From Gamarada debralockiae (lineage: Eukaryota; Ascomycota; Leotiomycetes; Helotiales; Hyphodiscaceae): 46,469 nucleotides of DNA. Positions 1-10,476 of the stretch are shown one piece after another (position 1 is the first letter of the stretch; every line of letters starts with the position of its first letter). The notes beneath the pieces were generated by a model. That model saw nothing but the letters and a program-made list of their open reading frames with translations, searched no databases and was not told where the DNA came from. The DNA lies in assembly GCA_002803225.1 (NCBI GenBank), contig NXFV01001265.1:1-46469 (forward strand). Reading direction: 5' to 3'. The position numbers were made by a program, and so were the translations under genes.

Positions 1-811
1 AGAAGATAATACCCCTTAGTATAAGTCTAAACTAGTTATAAATTACCTTAATAAGCAGAAGGTCAAACGACTCCGCTAGCTGCTATAATCTCCCGATCTC
101 TCTCTAATCGAAAATTTGTAAAGGCAAATTAAGATAATTCTTAGTAAGAGAAGGTATAAGATTAAGAATATCGAAATAATAAAGCGTATGCTAAAGGAAA
201 TATAGCCTACAATTTCAAGAGAAACTCTTTTGAAACTCAATGTATCTATACCAAAACGACTAAATATGTGTTTAAAGAACAAAGGAGGATCGATTAAGTA
301 TTGAGTTAGCTATATTTTGGTCCAAAAATCATAAATTTATATCTGTTGGTCGTTGAGTTATTAAGTGCTGAAGATAGGAGTAGTATTTTTGATTTTTGCC
401 GAACACTCACCGGAACTGATTGTACCTCAAAAATTCGGAGGAGTAGAAAAGTACTCGATTAATTTAAGAATTATGAAATAGAATAGCATTCTTCTTGGGA
501 CAGAGTCCGGCTGTGCGAAAATAGACACAAAAAGCTAAGGATTCCTTTAGAGATAGATTGAGAGGATGATATATATCCCAGCATTACAAATCTCAGCATC
601 ATGTATCACAGCATCATGAATGGATTTAGGCCAAGCTATTCCTAGAGCCATTGTGGTGCTTACGAACAATCAAAGTACGTTTAGCTTTGCCCATGGGGTG
701 TTCTGGAAGGTCAGATGTTTGTTCTGCTGTAACTCAAACAAATTCACTGAAGAGTTGGCTTTTCTAACAGAATAACAGACATGTCCGGCCGTTTAGACGT
801 AACCCCGGTGT
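1..811. other. AT-rich stretch without recognisable gene
   Basis: The sequence is AT-rich and every frame is broken by stops; I recognise no protein. It contains a short tandem array, listed separately. It lies downstream (3') of the minus-strand dioxygenase gene and could include that gene's 3' UTR. Confidence 0.5.
579..623. repeat. 15-nt tandem repeat, three degenerate units
   Basis: Three successive units begin CAGCAT at 579, 594 and 609 with a constant 15-nt period. Units two and three share CAGCATCATG. It lies in non-coding AT-rich DNA. Confidence 0.6.
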
Positions 812-1974
812 TCAAACATCATTGAGATACCTTTTCAAAGCCCCTTCCGGAATCTCCGCGTTGAGGTATTTGGGCACTCTTTCAAATATCTCCCATGAAG
901 CCTCCTTCAGAGAGGTAATCTGATCTCGAACCCAATTTTCTATCTCCTCTTTGGACAACGCCATCCCATGCTCTCTATTCTCGTTGACTTTTCCCAGGAA
1001 ATTGCCGACCCGAGCTTTCAAGCGCTCAAGTTTATATGCGAGATGCGTGTTTCTCACACGTTCCATATCATAGTTGACTGGGTCCACGCTCCTGAGAGTG
1101 ACACGGCTATCATCAGCCTCAGGATTCGCAAATCCATAACTTGTCACCATGCTGACTCTTTCAGACGTATTAGTCGCGCGGAGAGCAGCGTGGGTTGTAT
1201 GGCCGCCCTGCATGAGCACAGCCGCCCCGATATTAGCACCTTTTGCTTTGATGATGGAACCATCACCCTTCTTGATGGCCGTCTCGCCGCCCTCCATAGT
1301 ACTTGTGTCGCTGAGCATAAGGACGCAGACGATCGGCACCTGATCTTTGTGCCATGTGTCTATGTGGACATTGTCATATTCGGACTTTGTGATTTCGCAT
1401 GCTGGAAGAGATGGCGCGGGGTTCTCGGTCATCTTATAGACTTCTGAGCGGCCACCTGCGCCTAGCATCACATTGATATAGCCTACATCAGCTTCACGTG
1501 TAAGCGGGGCCAACGTGTCGCCAAAAGCGTCATTGATGGCAGCTTGTGTTGCGGGATGATTCCAAGCTTCTATAATGAAATTGCTGCCCTAATGGCTTTC
1601 GCATCAGCATAATGTTGATGTCTGAAAAATGATGAAAATTGCCATACTTTTACATCACTGAAACCGCCAATATAACAAGGTGCGCGGTACCATTCCCTCA
1701 GGTACTTGTCAAGGAACTGCTCATTGAATGCTTGGCGTCGCAGCATACGTACACCTTCCTCGGAGAATAGTTGGAACGGCTCAGTGTAACACATGTCTGC
1801 CACCTTCGGAGGTACGGGTAAACCCAACTCTGTAAAAGAGTGGCGGCCAGCAGGTGGTGTGTAGGCCAAATGGATTGCTGGATCGAATTTATCCATTTCC
1901 AATGATATTTCCTGGTATTCTGCTGGTTCACAGGATGTGAAGTGTTTGAGAGGTGTTGGCGGCTGAAGTGACAT
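812..1974 (-). CDS. 2OG-Fe(II) dioxygenase-like protein (367 aa)
   Basis: Two exons on the minus strand, 1648-1974 and 812-1588, are joined by a 59-nt GT-AG intron and give 367 residues. The start is ATG at 1972-1974. The product matches a fungal family of uncharacterised non-haem Fe(II)/2-oxoglutarate oxygenase-like proteins. Visible landmarks are a LFSEEGVRMLRRQAF segment, the HxD metal motif in DTWHKD (about His189, Asp191), a GGETAIKKGDG loop, a distal His in GGHTTHAAL (about His242) and a following Arg in SERVSMVTSY (about Arg253) suited to 2-oxoglutarate binding. The C-terminal 90 residues are helical and charged. Substrate is unknown. A broken paralog lies about 1.3 kb away on the same strand. 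Donor choice at 1647 rather than 1653 is uncertain by two codons. Confidence 0.8.
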
Positions 1975-3033
1975 GATCGCTACGTCCGCGGCCGCGATGC
2001 TGTCAAGGTGTCGGTCATTGATTAAAAGGTAAAGTGAGATGTATGAGAATGAACTCGGAATGACCTTGATATTCCACTGACTATGTATAAAATCCTCGCC
2101 AGATCGACACCGCATATCTCCGAGGTCTTGAAAGATCGGAATTGGAGCAGCTTCGCCCCGAAGACCAAGAGTTTCAGGCTCTCATAGGCACCATACCTAA
2201 GGTAGATAAATATCCCACGATAGGTTGTGTGACCGCCACTGTGATTCGGATGTTCGATTGTTGACGACTCTTCTGGGGCTAAGGCCGGCGCGTCGTCGCT
2301 ACGACGGACGTAGGTGATATGATCGGAGGGAATAGCCAATCTGGGTGTCCCTCGCTGTGTAAGAGGAGGCTGTGTAGTAAAGGATAGGAAATTCCGGCAT
2401 ACTCTGACGCTCCTAATTTGGGTTCTTAATGCGAGTTCTCAATCAGGGGTTCTCGATCCGGGTTCTCAATCCGACCATAAAGTTGAATCCGCCAACATAT
2501 TGCCGGTGGTACAGCTTGTTGCCCCGCATCGGAGGGAGCGCTTTCCTTGTTAAGGAAGTGAGTAGCTTCAGATAGGAGCGTATGCACCAGGGGATAACGA
2601 ACGGTCGATCAGGTAAGCAGGTTGCCCTCCGATACGGAAGGGTCGTGCTCCCGCGTATCCTATCGCCGCTAGGGTAAGGGATCCGGGAATTAGCAGCGCG
2701 TGATATCGCGCGTACCTTTTTCTCCAAGAGAGTTTCATGCGCCACTGCTATACGTAAGCATAACTGCTAAATTCCTCTATCTTCAAAGTCAGAAGTATTT
2801 ATGTAGTTGAGTTTGAAAACTCGAAAATGGCAGCTAGTTCTACCGTTGTCGAGAAACTTGTCACGCCGGATAGATACATGCTACCATGATATGTCGGCTT
2901 TCGATATTATGTACACCGTAAAAGAATACCACAATCGCTCATTCTTGACGCCCCATGTCATCTCTACATTGTATAGAGTTCGTAATGATTGACTGTAAGT
3001 TGCATTCTAGACAACTTATCTCAATTGAAATTA
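1975..3033. other. Intergenic, no recognisable gene
   Basis: This lies upstream of the intact dioxygenase gene and must contain its promoter. Open frames of 60-105 codons exist (for example 2022-2339 and 2443-2745, minus), but none shows a domain, a plausible splice pattern or a compelling start. A 13-nt tandem array lies at 2420-2472. Confidence 0.5.
2420..2472. repeat. 13-nt tandem repeat, about four units
   Basis: Four imperfect units of the form GGGTTCTCAATCC follow each other, one with an extra base. The array is short, degenerate and in apparently non-coding DNA. Confidence 0.7.
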
Positions 3034-3215
3034 TTGTTATGAGTACCCTGATACTGAGGTGCATATGGCGCTAGTCCAAAATAGGCTTCGAACGCTTCAA
3101 TTTAAAAAATCTCTACCCTTTCTTACAGAGTTCAACCCTTCCCTAATATCTACAGCTTGCCTCCAAGTTCTCGGCCTTCTCCAGATATCACCGTACCTCC
3201 CAGACCTATCAACAG
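3034..3215 (+). repeat. Dispersed repeat, copy 1 (about 180 bp)
   Basis: This segment matches 19031-19275 in the same orientation. Shared blocks include GCGCTAGTCCAAAA, ATAGGCTTCGAA, GTTCAACCCTTC and AGATATCACCGTACC, ending at CCTATCAACAG. Copy 1 lacks the 20-nt tandem array found in copy 2 and has only about 25 nt there. It ends about 105 bp beyond the 3' end of the broken dioxygenase paralog. No terminal inverted repeat or coding capacity is evident, so the class is unknown. Confidence 0.8.
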
Positions 3216-3319
3216 AAATAAGGCATTCTGCTTCTAAACCAAGTCGCGAATCCTGCTTCCTTCGTATACCCGGCCAGATGGGACTTCACATTCCTAAACA
3301 ATATTTTTGTCCGTGACGG

Positions 3320-4414
3320 TCAGGTGGTTAATCTGCTCTTGGAGGAAGGCATTGAGCACCGCAACACTTGTTCGACGACCGCTTCATGTTGCGTAAGTAA
3401 TTCTTTCGTAGCCTTCCGAATACGCTCTTCAAGGATCTCAAGTCGGTAACTCGAGAACTGATAATACAATTCTAAGAGATCAGCGATTCTTTTGATGTAT
3501 TTGAGATGCGAGTCATCTATTATATAGGGGTCACGGGGACGGAAAGATGTAACCATGCTAATCCGTTCTTTGCCGCCCTCTGCTGCCAACGCTTGATGGC
3601 TGATATGTCTTCCTTGCATGACCATACCGCAGCCCTCCTGCATATCAGCACAGATATTCACGTAATTGGGAGGTGGTCCATACCATCCGTGGTCCACGGA
3701 TTTTCTGGACTGCACCAGAACTCGTCTGCATAGCGGTTTCGCCACCGACCATGTCTGAAACATCACTCAACATCACGACACACACAAAAGGATAGTGGTC
3801 TTTATGCTAATTCGTAACCTGCCCCTCCGCCCCGTCTGTCTTACCGTAGGCTAGGCGGTCATGGAGTGCTGACTCTGGGGTAGAGGCAATAAGAACGGTT
3901 CCAATCTCGTAGTTCATAACTGGGACAAGGCCGATGCCAGCGATATTCGAAACGATCTTGAGCGTCTTGGGGTGGGTCCACGCATTGTAGATGAAGGGTG
4001 TATATCTGTAAATAGTATCAGCATGAAAGTATTGGCATTTCAGCGAGAGTGATCTAGCTCACTTCGAGCAATGGCCTCTAATTGGGCAGGCGGAAGAATT
4101 CCCAGACAGGTACAAGCAATTATCCCATATCTCGTCGGCGAAAACCTCCGCTCTCATATCTCGATTGCTTCTGAGGTGAAAAGAGGAAAACTTTCAGATA
4201 CAGCAATGGGAGAAATCTCTGTGTCTTCTGGATAGCCAATATCTTTCATAGACAAGACGTTCGGCGCAGTTATGTAGGCCAAATGCTTATCGGAATCAAA
4301 CGATACGTTGCCCTTGGTGATTTCTTTGCTCGGTTTGTGGTGGATTATTGGACGAATATGAACCGGTCCAGGGAGCAAAGCAGACTGCCCATTAACGACG
4401 CTCGCCGCGGCCAT
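3320..4414 (-). pseudogene. Broken paralog of the 2OG-Fe(II) dioxygenase-like gene
   Basis: Homology runs the full length of the family: N-terminus at 4414, an AEVFADEIWDN helix, FIYNAW, YPFVCVVMLSD, GGETAM, MQGRHISH and ERISMVTSFRP. Two introns remain well formed, 4006-4062 (57 nt) and 3638-3683 (46 nt), both GT-AG with CTGAT branch sites. Two lesions break it. One is a one-base loss near 4160, between EAIE and MRAEV. The other is an in-frame TAG at 3807-3809 where the family has Trp directly before the HxD metal motif. The TAG would come from TGG by a CpA-to-TpA change on the plus strand, the RIP-type mutation, but one such site is weak evidence. The HKD and distal His codons survive, so decay looks recent; sequencing error at both sites is possible. 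Confidence 0.8.
3638..3683 (-). other. 46-nt intron retained in the pseudogene
   Basis: The minus-strand donor is GTATGG and the acceptor ATGCAG, with CTGAT 6 nt before the acceptor AG. Removing it restores the reading frame from RGPRM to EGCGMVMQGR. This shows the gene was functional until recently. Confidence 0.8.
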
Positions 4415-5122
4415 TCTGAATGATTATGCGAATGAGACTGGCCGACTAGATTTGAGATGTTCAAGCCTTACTTGTTCACGATTACGAGATGATGTACGTC
4501 TTTCTTTGTTGAGAACATGTAATTGGAAGGGGGAATGAGTATATTATGAAATTTCTGGACCTTGATGCTAAGGGATTACAATGTGAAAGGCATATCTGTT
4601 GGAATCCTTAGATGATATCGGCAAACGACACAATTGCAAAAACATCACAAACCCTTCTTCATAGGTTACTTGATTACATATTGACCTTATCCGGCATTGT
4701 GGATTCTCCAAGGCGTGTCTCGGATGGTCATCCGAGATGTATGCACTGACCCATAAGATCGGCTCTTGACGCTTGTGTCTGATTCGTATTATATGGTTGC
4801 TTTAACATGCATACTGCAGATCACAATTGATAAAGTGATAGCATCCAAATTAGGTTTGTTAATCCGGTGTTTACTAAGGCCTTACCTCCAGTTTAAAGAC
4901 AAACAGTGCGGACAAGACATCTTCATCGAGTCAAAATATTTAGACACAGCTGCACATCCTTGCCGAGATGGCTGACTAGAGTCCTAGATTACTCAAACAG
5001 TTTGAGTCCTAAGGCTTAATATCATATCTAGTTGGATTACATTTGAATATAGCTGCGGTGGAAAGAGTGATGCATTCCTTAGGCTTATTTAACACCTGCT
5101 AAACTCGACTTGAGAGCGCAAA
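4415..5122. other. Intergenic, no recognisable gene
   Basis: I see no supported coding sequence, repeat or RNA gene. A 69-codon open frame at 4766-4975 has no recognisable content. The stretch separates the broken dioxygenase from the 3' end of the cupin gene. Confidence 0.5.
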
Positions 5123-5911
5123 TTAATGGCCCCATGTCGAAAGCTCCTTGAAATCAAGTATCTTAAGAAGCTTTGGCAAGGGCTTCTCTCCATATTGTTG
5201 GCAGAGGTCCATCATTGCCGTACAAGGATCAAGTTCTGGCACCGGCGTTTGAGCACATCGAATGGCCAACTCTCTTGTCTCTTCTGGAGTAGTGTCACAA
5301 AGGTTCATGTCAAATGCCTCATCGTGGTCATGGTTTCTCTGAAAGGTGATGTTGAGTCAGATTCCGTTACTTCATCAATTCATCAAACTGCACGACCGCC
5401 AAGCTGCACTGAGGCTGTACGGGACCAAGCTTACCTCAGGATATAAGCCAACATATTCATAGTCGCCTTTTGATTCAATTGACGCGTGACTTACTCCGGC
5501 CTGCTGAAAGGTTACGTTGATCCATGGATTTGCCAAGTTTGCGATTCTTTTGGAGTCACGGTTCGGCTCGGGATCGAAACTCACTGGCAGGACGAAAATA
5601 TCACCCTCCTTGGCCCGAAGTGTCATTCCATGTTCATCTGTATCGTTTGGTGCTTCTCCCAATGTATAGAGAGTCTCGCCTCTAATGATACCGTAGCATT
5701 CATGACAACGAGAATGATGGTGTACAGTCTTGTAGGTCTTCCACTGACCCCCCTTGATCCATTTTTGGGGTTCGATTATTTTGAGGATGTTTTCCGGCGA
5801 CGTGTCTTCTAAGACCTGGCGGTACACAATGATGGGAAGTTTCGAATTAGGGACGTGTGGCGTCGGCTGTAGGTAATGAAGCTCTGGCTCGACCCTTCGC
5901 ACGACTGCCAT
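5123..5911 (-). CDS. Cupin-domain protein, YjlB-like (230 aa)
   Basis: Two exons, 5435-5911 and 5123-5338, flank a 96-nt GT-AG intron (5339-5434, phase 0) and give 230 residues. The start is ATG at 5909-5911. The protein opens with the family-typical YLQPTPHVPNSKLPIIVYRQ and carries cupin motif 1 in HHHSRCHECYG, which supplies three His and a Glu as likely metal ligands, followed by GDIFVLPVSF. The second half ends PELDPCTAMMDLC. Proteins of this YjlB-like cupin group are cytosolic single-domain beta-barrels of unknown reaction; nothing here identifies a substrate. It is about 0.9 kb downstream of the Zn2Cys6 regulator gene on the same strand. Confidence 0.82.
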
Positions 5912-6785
5912 CTTGTTGAATTAGGAGAGTCACTTGGTGCAGAAGTTTGTTTTCGTTTTGGGAAGGTCTGAGAATTCGAGCTTTGCAGCGGGAGAGTACT
6001 GTAACATAGGATATTTACTAGTCTTGTGAAGCTGCAAACTTTACGTAGCCATGCGGGGGCGTAGGTCCGCGGTAAGCGAGCCCGTAATGTGCTGCAGGCA
6101 GAGGATGTTGTCGGAGCCAAGGTCCGAAGTTTCAGCAAGGACAGTCGATAGTTGCACGCGCGAGCTCGAGGCCATCCCGGTGCTAGATTTGCCGTATCTC
6201 TTTCAGGAGTCGCTAGGAGCAGTGTCTTCTATACATGAAGGCCTACAAGGTCTGGTGAGTAAACTGAATGGGAGCTACAAGCCTCCTTCCGCCCGATGGT
6301 TCACAGCATTGGCGGTGGCGGGGAGACTCGGTGACGGGCCCCGATCTAGCAGCCCTGCCAAAGCGTTCTCGGAGTCAGAACCCGGCGCATGAACCACACA
6401 ACAGAACTCTTCTGCTGAGCAAGCGGTGGCAGGTGGTACGTGACAGAGGTTCTATTGAGGTTGTATCATGTGGCTGTGCCGGGCTGCAGCCTCAACATCC
6501 ATGCGGGACGTATATTGCTGTGTCGAATATAATCAATCGAACCTGCAAGACTATGATTGCTATTAAAATAAGAACTATGGACGCTAAGCAGCTAGCCTTG
6601 GCTTTAATTGACACATAAATTCATCATCGGGACCTCAGCCATCCTAGCTCAGGTGCTCAGGTTGCAGTCCATCACAGAGGCGCTTTATCGCTTGCGGGAA
6701 ACGCCAGCACTTGACGTAATACGTGAATGCTTTTAGCAAAACTCGTGCCTCGACAACAGCGCCTTTCTGCGCTCATGCAGAATCG
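5912..6785. other. Intergenic between regulator and cupin genes
   Basis: It contains the cupin promoter and the 3' flank of the regulator. Overlapping open frames of about 110 codons occur on both strands at 5809-6618. None contains a recognisable domain, and they contradict each other, so none is called. Confidence 0.5.
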
Positions 6786-9470
6786 TCAAGGCTCCTCCCA
6801 CAACCATTGGTTATGCGTGCCGTTATATGTAAAGCAGTCGTCGTTGCCAATCTGATCGACTATAGAAAGCATAGCATTTGACGATAATCCTAGGTTGGCA
6901 AGGAAGTGCTCGTTGGAAATAGTATCGTGATGGTCAGAGAGGCCCGGATAGATCGACCGAGACGCAAAGATCCCGGCCGGGCCTATACAAGGGTCATCTA
7001 GCACTGTCATTGGCAAGCTTCTCGTGGCAGTGGCGTCCTGTGGAGCCAATATATCTATAGCAGTCTCAACAGTTGACGCCATATTGGGATTGGGATTTTC
7101 CTCGTCCCGGTTCGCTAGTTCCTTGAACAAGCCTTCCAGACGCTGAAGTTCTGATTTTCGAATCTGTGCTAGTCTATTGCCTTTGGCGACCATTTCGTCG
7201 AGAACAGTATGCGCTTCCAGGCTAAATGACTGCTCTCCGATGATGTCCGGGAAAAGCGAAGATGCCGTAGACAACGTGAGTGCTGCTCCAAACGTGAACT
7301 CGAGGTCGAACGGCAAAAAAGTCTCTGGGAAAATCGTATTAGCTTTCCAAAGAACCGTAGAATATGACGGTAAGGTTACCTAGTAAGTTGTTTTCAAGGA
7401 AAGCAGATAATATCTTCAAGGACTTAATTGCGGAATCAACGCAAGTAGAAATCAAGGTTTTCATTAACGATGAGATATTTCGGCAAGGCTTTTCGGGCTT
7501 GTCAAGCTTCTCTAAACGCTCTCTTAGCACAGATAGAAGTAATGGCCTCGTTGCAAGGATAACGACCTGATGTTGAGCAGTTATTACGTAAACGCCGATC
7601 GACGTTGGGCTTCCGATGACTCACTTGATGGTACAATAAGGTGATGTGGAGCGTTCCTTTAGAAAGTGTATCGATGGAGTTTTTGAACTTTGATTCGATA
7701 ATCTCCTCGAGTTCTCTTGCGAGGCCGCCTATGATGTTGAGTATACTCCTTGTCTGTTCAAGAAATGATCGACCAATAACCTTCTCCGACTTGTAGATTG
7801 CTGCTATGTGTGAGTACGGCTCAAAGGACGGCATATGCGGCTAACTCACTGCTTAAAACCGTCGACGACAAGCGAGAGACTTTCACCTGGAGGCTGAGTA
7901 TTGCATCTCTCTGGGAAGAATCCTGTGGTGAAGTTAGGGGGGTCGTAATATCGCTGTCATGAATCGTAAGAGGAAGCCCTAGAGAGGAAGAAAAGTGACG
8001 GTCCATAATATATAATGTCCACCAAAGACTGTATGTCCGCCGTACCATTACAGGGCCAAGCTGTTCTTCGGGTAGTTCAGTGTGCAAACCTTGCATCTGG
8101 GCGATTCGTATTGCCTGACCGGCCTTTGCAAAGTCGTTAGTGAGCGACCCAATACCCGATAGTAATAACTGGGACTACCTCAACTCACATATAAGTATGC
8201 CGAATCTCTTCTTTCAATCGAATATAAGTATATGGCAACCATTGCATAGACTTCCACGCTCAAAATCGGATCTTCCCAGAAGACCGTGATGTCTGGCATC
8301 AAAGACATTGCCCGAACGAAAAATGACGCTCCGGGAGGTTCGCGTGGCTTTCTAGATTGTGAAAGAAAGGCCTTTCCAAAGGCCAGAACGAGTAAGAATT
8401 GCACAAACCACAATCTAGACTCTGATACCTTCTTAGAAGCGTCATGGTAGAACTCTTGGATATGTGCGGCAAATGCATCCTCGTCGAACAACCGAAGGGT
8501 CTGGCAGAGATGAAACTTGACCGTATTGAAAAGGTAAAGACTATGGTCAAGAGGCGGTATACCGCTCATATTGATATTTGTGTTGGAAGTTGAGGGGCTC
8601 CACGACAGTTTATAAAGCTCCCCGTCTAATATGTATGGTATTTGGTACGGGACGTCGGGGTTTAGTCTCTGCGTCATCATCAACGTAAGGCGAACTGTGA
8701 AGGACCAGGTTGAAGAAGGTGCAAGCCAAACTGTGTAAATTGCTTAGTAGGCCTGATTCATATACGGAAAGTCAACCTACTCCAGTGTCTCCTTGAGTTA
8801 CGCGCGTTTTTCATGATCAAGGAAGGCAGAGTGAATGGAGTTGTGAATACGTTGCTTTCTGTAGACGCTGCCACCTGGTCTCCATCTACCGGAAGTGGCG
8901 ATAGTAAGGAGGGTGGTGATCCACGGCTGGCGTGTGTAGATTCTCCAGGCAGTGAGCATGACGGATACAGACTGATCTAGCTTGCTCATACCTTGAGTTT
9001 CATCAGGATAGTTAAAGGCATCACTATAGAAGCGCTTCGACGTCGATGCTAGAGTAGCACATCTGCCTACTCTCGCTTCCCTTTGCAGGGTTTGCAAATA
9101 TCTATGCCGAGTGACCAGTTGAGTAGAAGCACTGTCCCAGGACTAGCGGTGGACCTACCTTTCGGAAACGATGACTTTCTTATCGTCTTCTGCAAAGGCA
9201 CATTCTACTGAGCGTCGCTGACAGTTACTACACGGTTGGCGACCGGAGCATTTCACCTTGCTTTGACGACAAGATAAACATCTGTTGTGCAGGCAAGGTT
9301 AGAGAATCGAACCTCGCATAAATGCTGGTCTCTGCTCACGCATTCGTTGTTCGTTTTTGCTTGCCAGCCTCCACACGTGCTTGCGTGTCTGTGTGTGCCT
9401 CTCCCGGTGGCTCTGGCTGGCCCTGTGATTGACTAGGTGTCAACGCCCGATCAGGAGGTCGAGTAGCCAT
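6786..9470 (-). CDS. Zn2Cys6 fungal-specific transcription factor (748 aa)
   Basis: Nine exons splice to 748 residues: 9340-9470, 9159-9281, 8992-9101, 8781-8942, 8189-8730, 7850-8123, 7625-7803, 7380-7566 and 6786-7324. All introns are GT-AG and 46-65 nt. The start is the only in-frame ATG before the DNA-binding domain (9468-9470). The Zn2Cys6 cluster has Cys45, 48, 55, 61, 64 and 71 (C-x2-C-x6-C-x5-C-x2-C-x6-C), preceded by basic KQKRTT and followed by a YLQTLQREA linker. The middle region has the fungal_trans hallmarks ERRDSAYLY, GQAIRIAQMQGLH and RRTYSLWWTLYIMDR. It is a nuclear regulator of unknown targets; cupin and arylsulfatase genes flank it on the same strand and are candidates. The short N-terminus is Pro/Gln-rich. 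Confidence 0.88.
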
Positions 9471-10476
9471 TTCTACGTCAGCCGCCGCTGCAGAGGGCTG
9501 CACAGAAGGCACCTCAGCTTGCGGTATGCGCTGGTGCCCTAGAGCACTCCTGGCTGTCCTTTGTTCCGCTCCTGACAAAGTTAGACCACCAGGCGTCAGG
9601 TTGTTGCGGAGGTGTGAGCGAAGGTGGGCTTGAGATGGGAGATAAGGGCAACCAACATCAGGAGGGCGCTAGCCTTATCGATAACAATACGGAGGTCCGT
9701 CTCTCTCAGCGGTCAGGCTACCTCGGCTCGGTCGGCTGCACTTTTTACCGTTGCATGGTGGGGCAAGGGGGTCCTGGCCATTCAAACACTGCGGTTTTAT
9801 TCCACCTAGCTGCCATCTATCAGGCCTCACTAGAACAGGGACTGAAAGTAGGAAGACCCTCCTTGTCTATAACCCTAGGAACTTTTCTTGTTAAGAGGCA
9901 CTGCTAATATGGACAAAGATTCGCATTACGTTACACACCACACTTTCCCGTCCTTGATGCTCGAATACCAATCAGCACTATTCATTATATGAGCCCGATC
10001 AATAGTCAATTTTGGGCATCCGTAGTATTGAAAAGGTTGGAAGTAGCTTCAAGAATACAGAGTGAAAACAAAGTCAGGCAGCGTGAAGGTGAAACGGAAT
10101 ATGCCCCGCTCTCGAGCTATGAACAACCCAGCCAACGTGCAGCATCATCTGTTTCGGGAGTATGATCCGAGGAAGTACCTCATTTACAACTTTACTCCCA
10201 CAAATTCCTCTAACAGAGGATTTTCTCTATTGGATGGGACGAAAGAGGTAGGTGCAGCCTCGACATAAGAGGATGGTCAATTGCGTGCCTGCTACTTGCT
10301 TGGTGATCGATGCATGCTTATTGCTGACAGGTCTCGCAAAGAAATCAGCGGAGAGTGTAGCACTACCCTATGCCTAATCACATGAATCTGAAAGTCCCAA
10401 TCAGCTTATCACTCAGCCTTTACCATCATTGCTGCTGTCTGAGCCCCGAACCAATGCTCAGTGGCACCATTGCACC
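9471..10476. other. Intergenic, no recognisable gene
   Basis: This lies upstream of the regulator and holds its promoter. An open frame of 97 codons (9614-9907, plus) has no recognisable content. No repeat or RNA gene was seen. Confidence 0.5.

Noticed and set aside
2022..2745. Minus-strand frames of 100-105 codons upstream of the dioxygenase gene
   Set aside because: No recognisable content and no evidence that they are spliced to the dioxygenase; left as intergenic.
3771..3880. A 38-nt intron (GTAAGA...TTAG) that would remove the premature stop of the dioxygenase paralog
   Set aside because: It is shorter than any other intron here and would shift the frame into TAA directly afterwards.
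6051..6618. Two overlapping plus-strand frames of about 115 codons
   Set aside because: No domain, mutually exclusive, and no splice pattern linking them to a real product.
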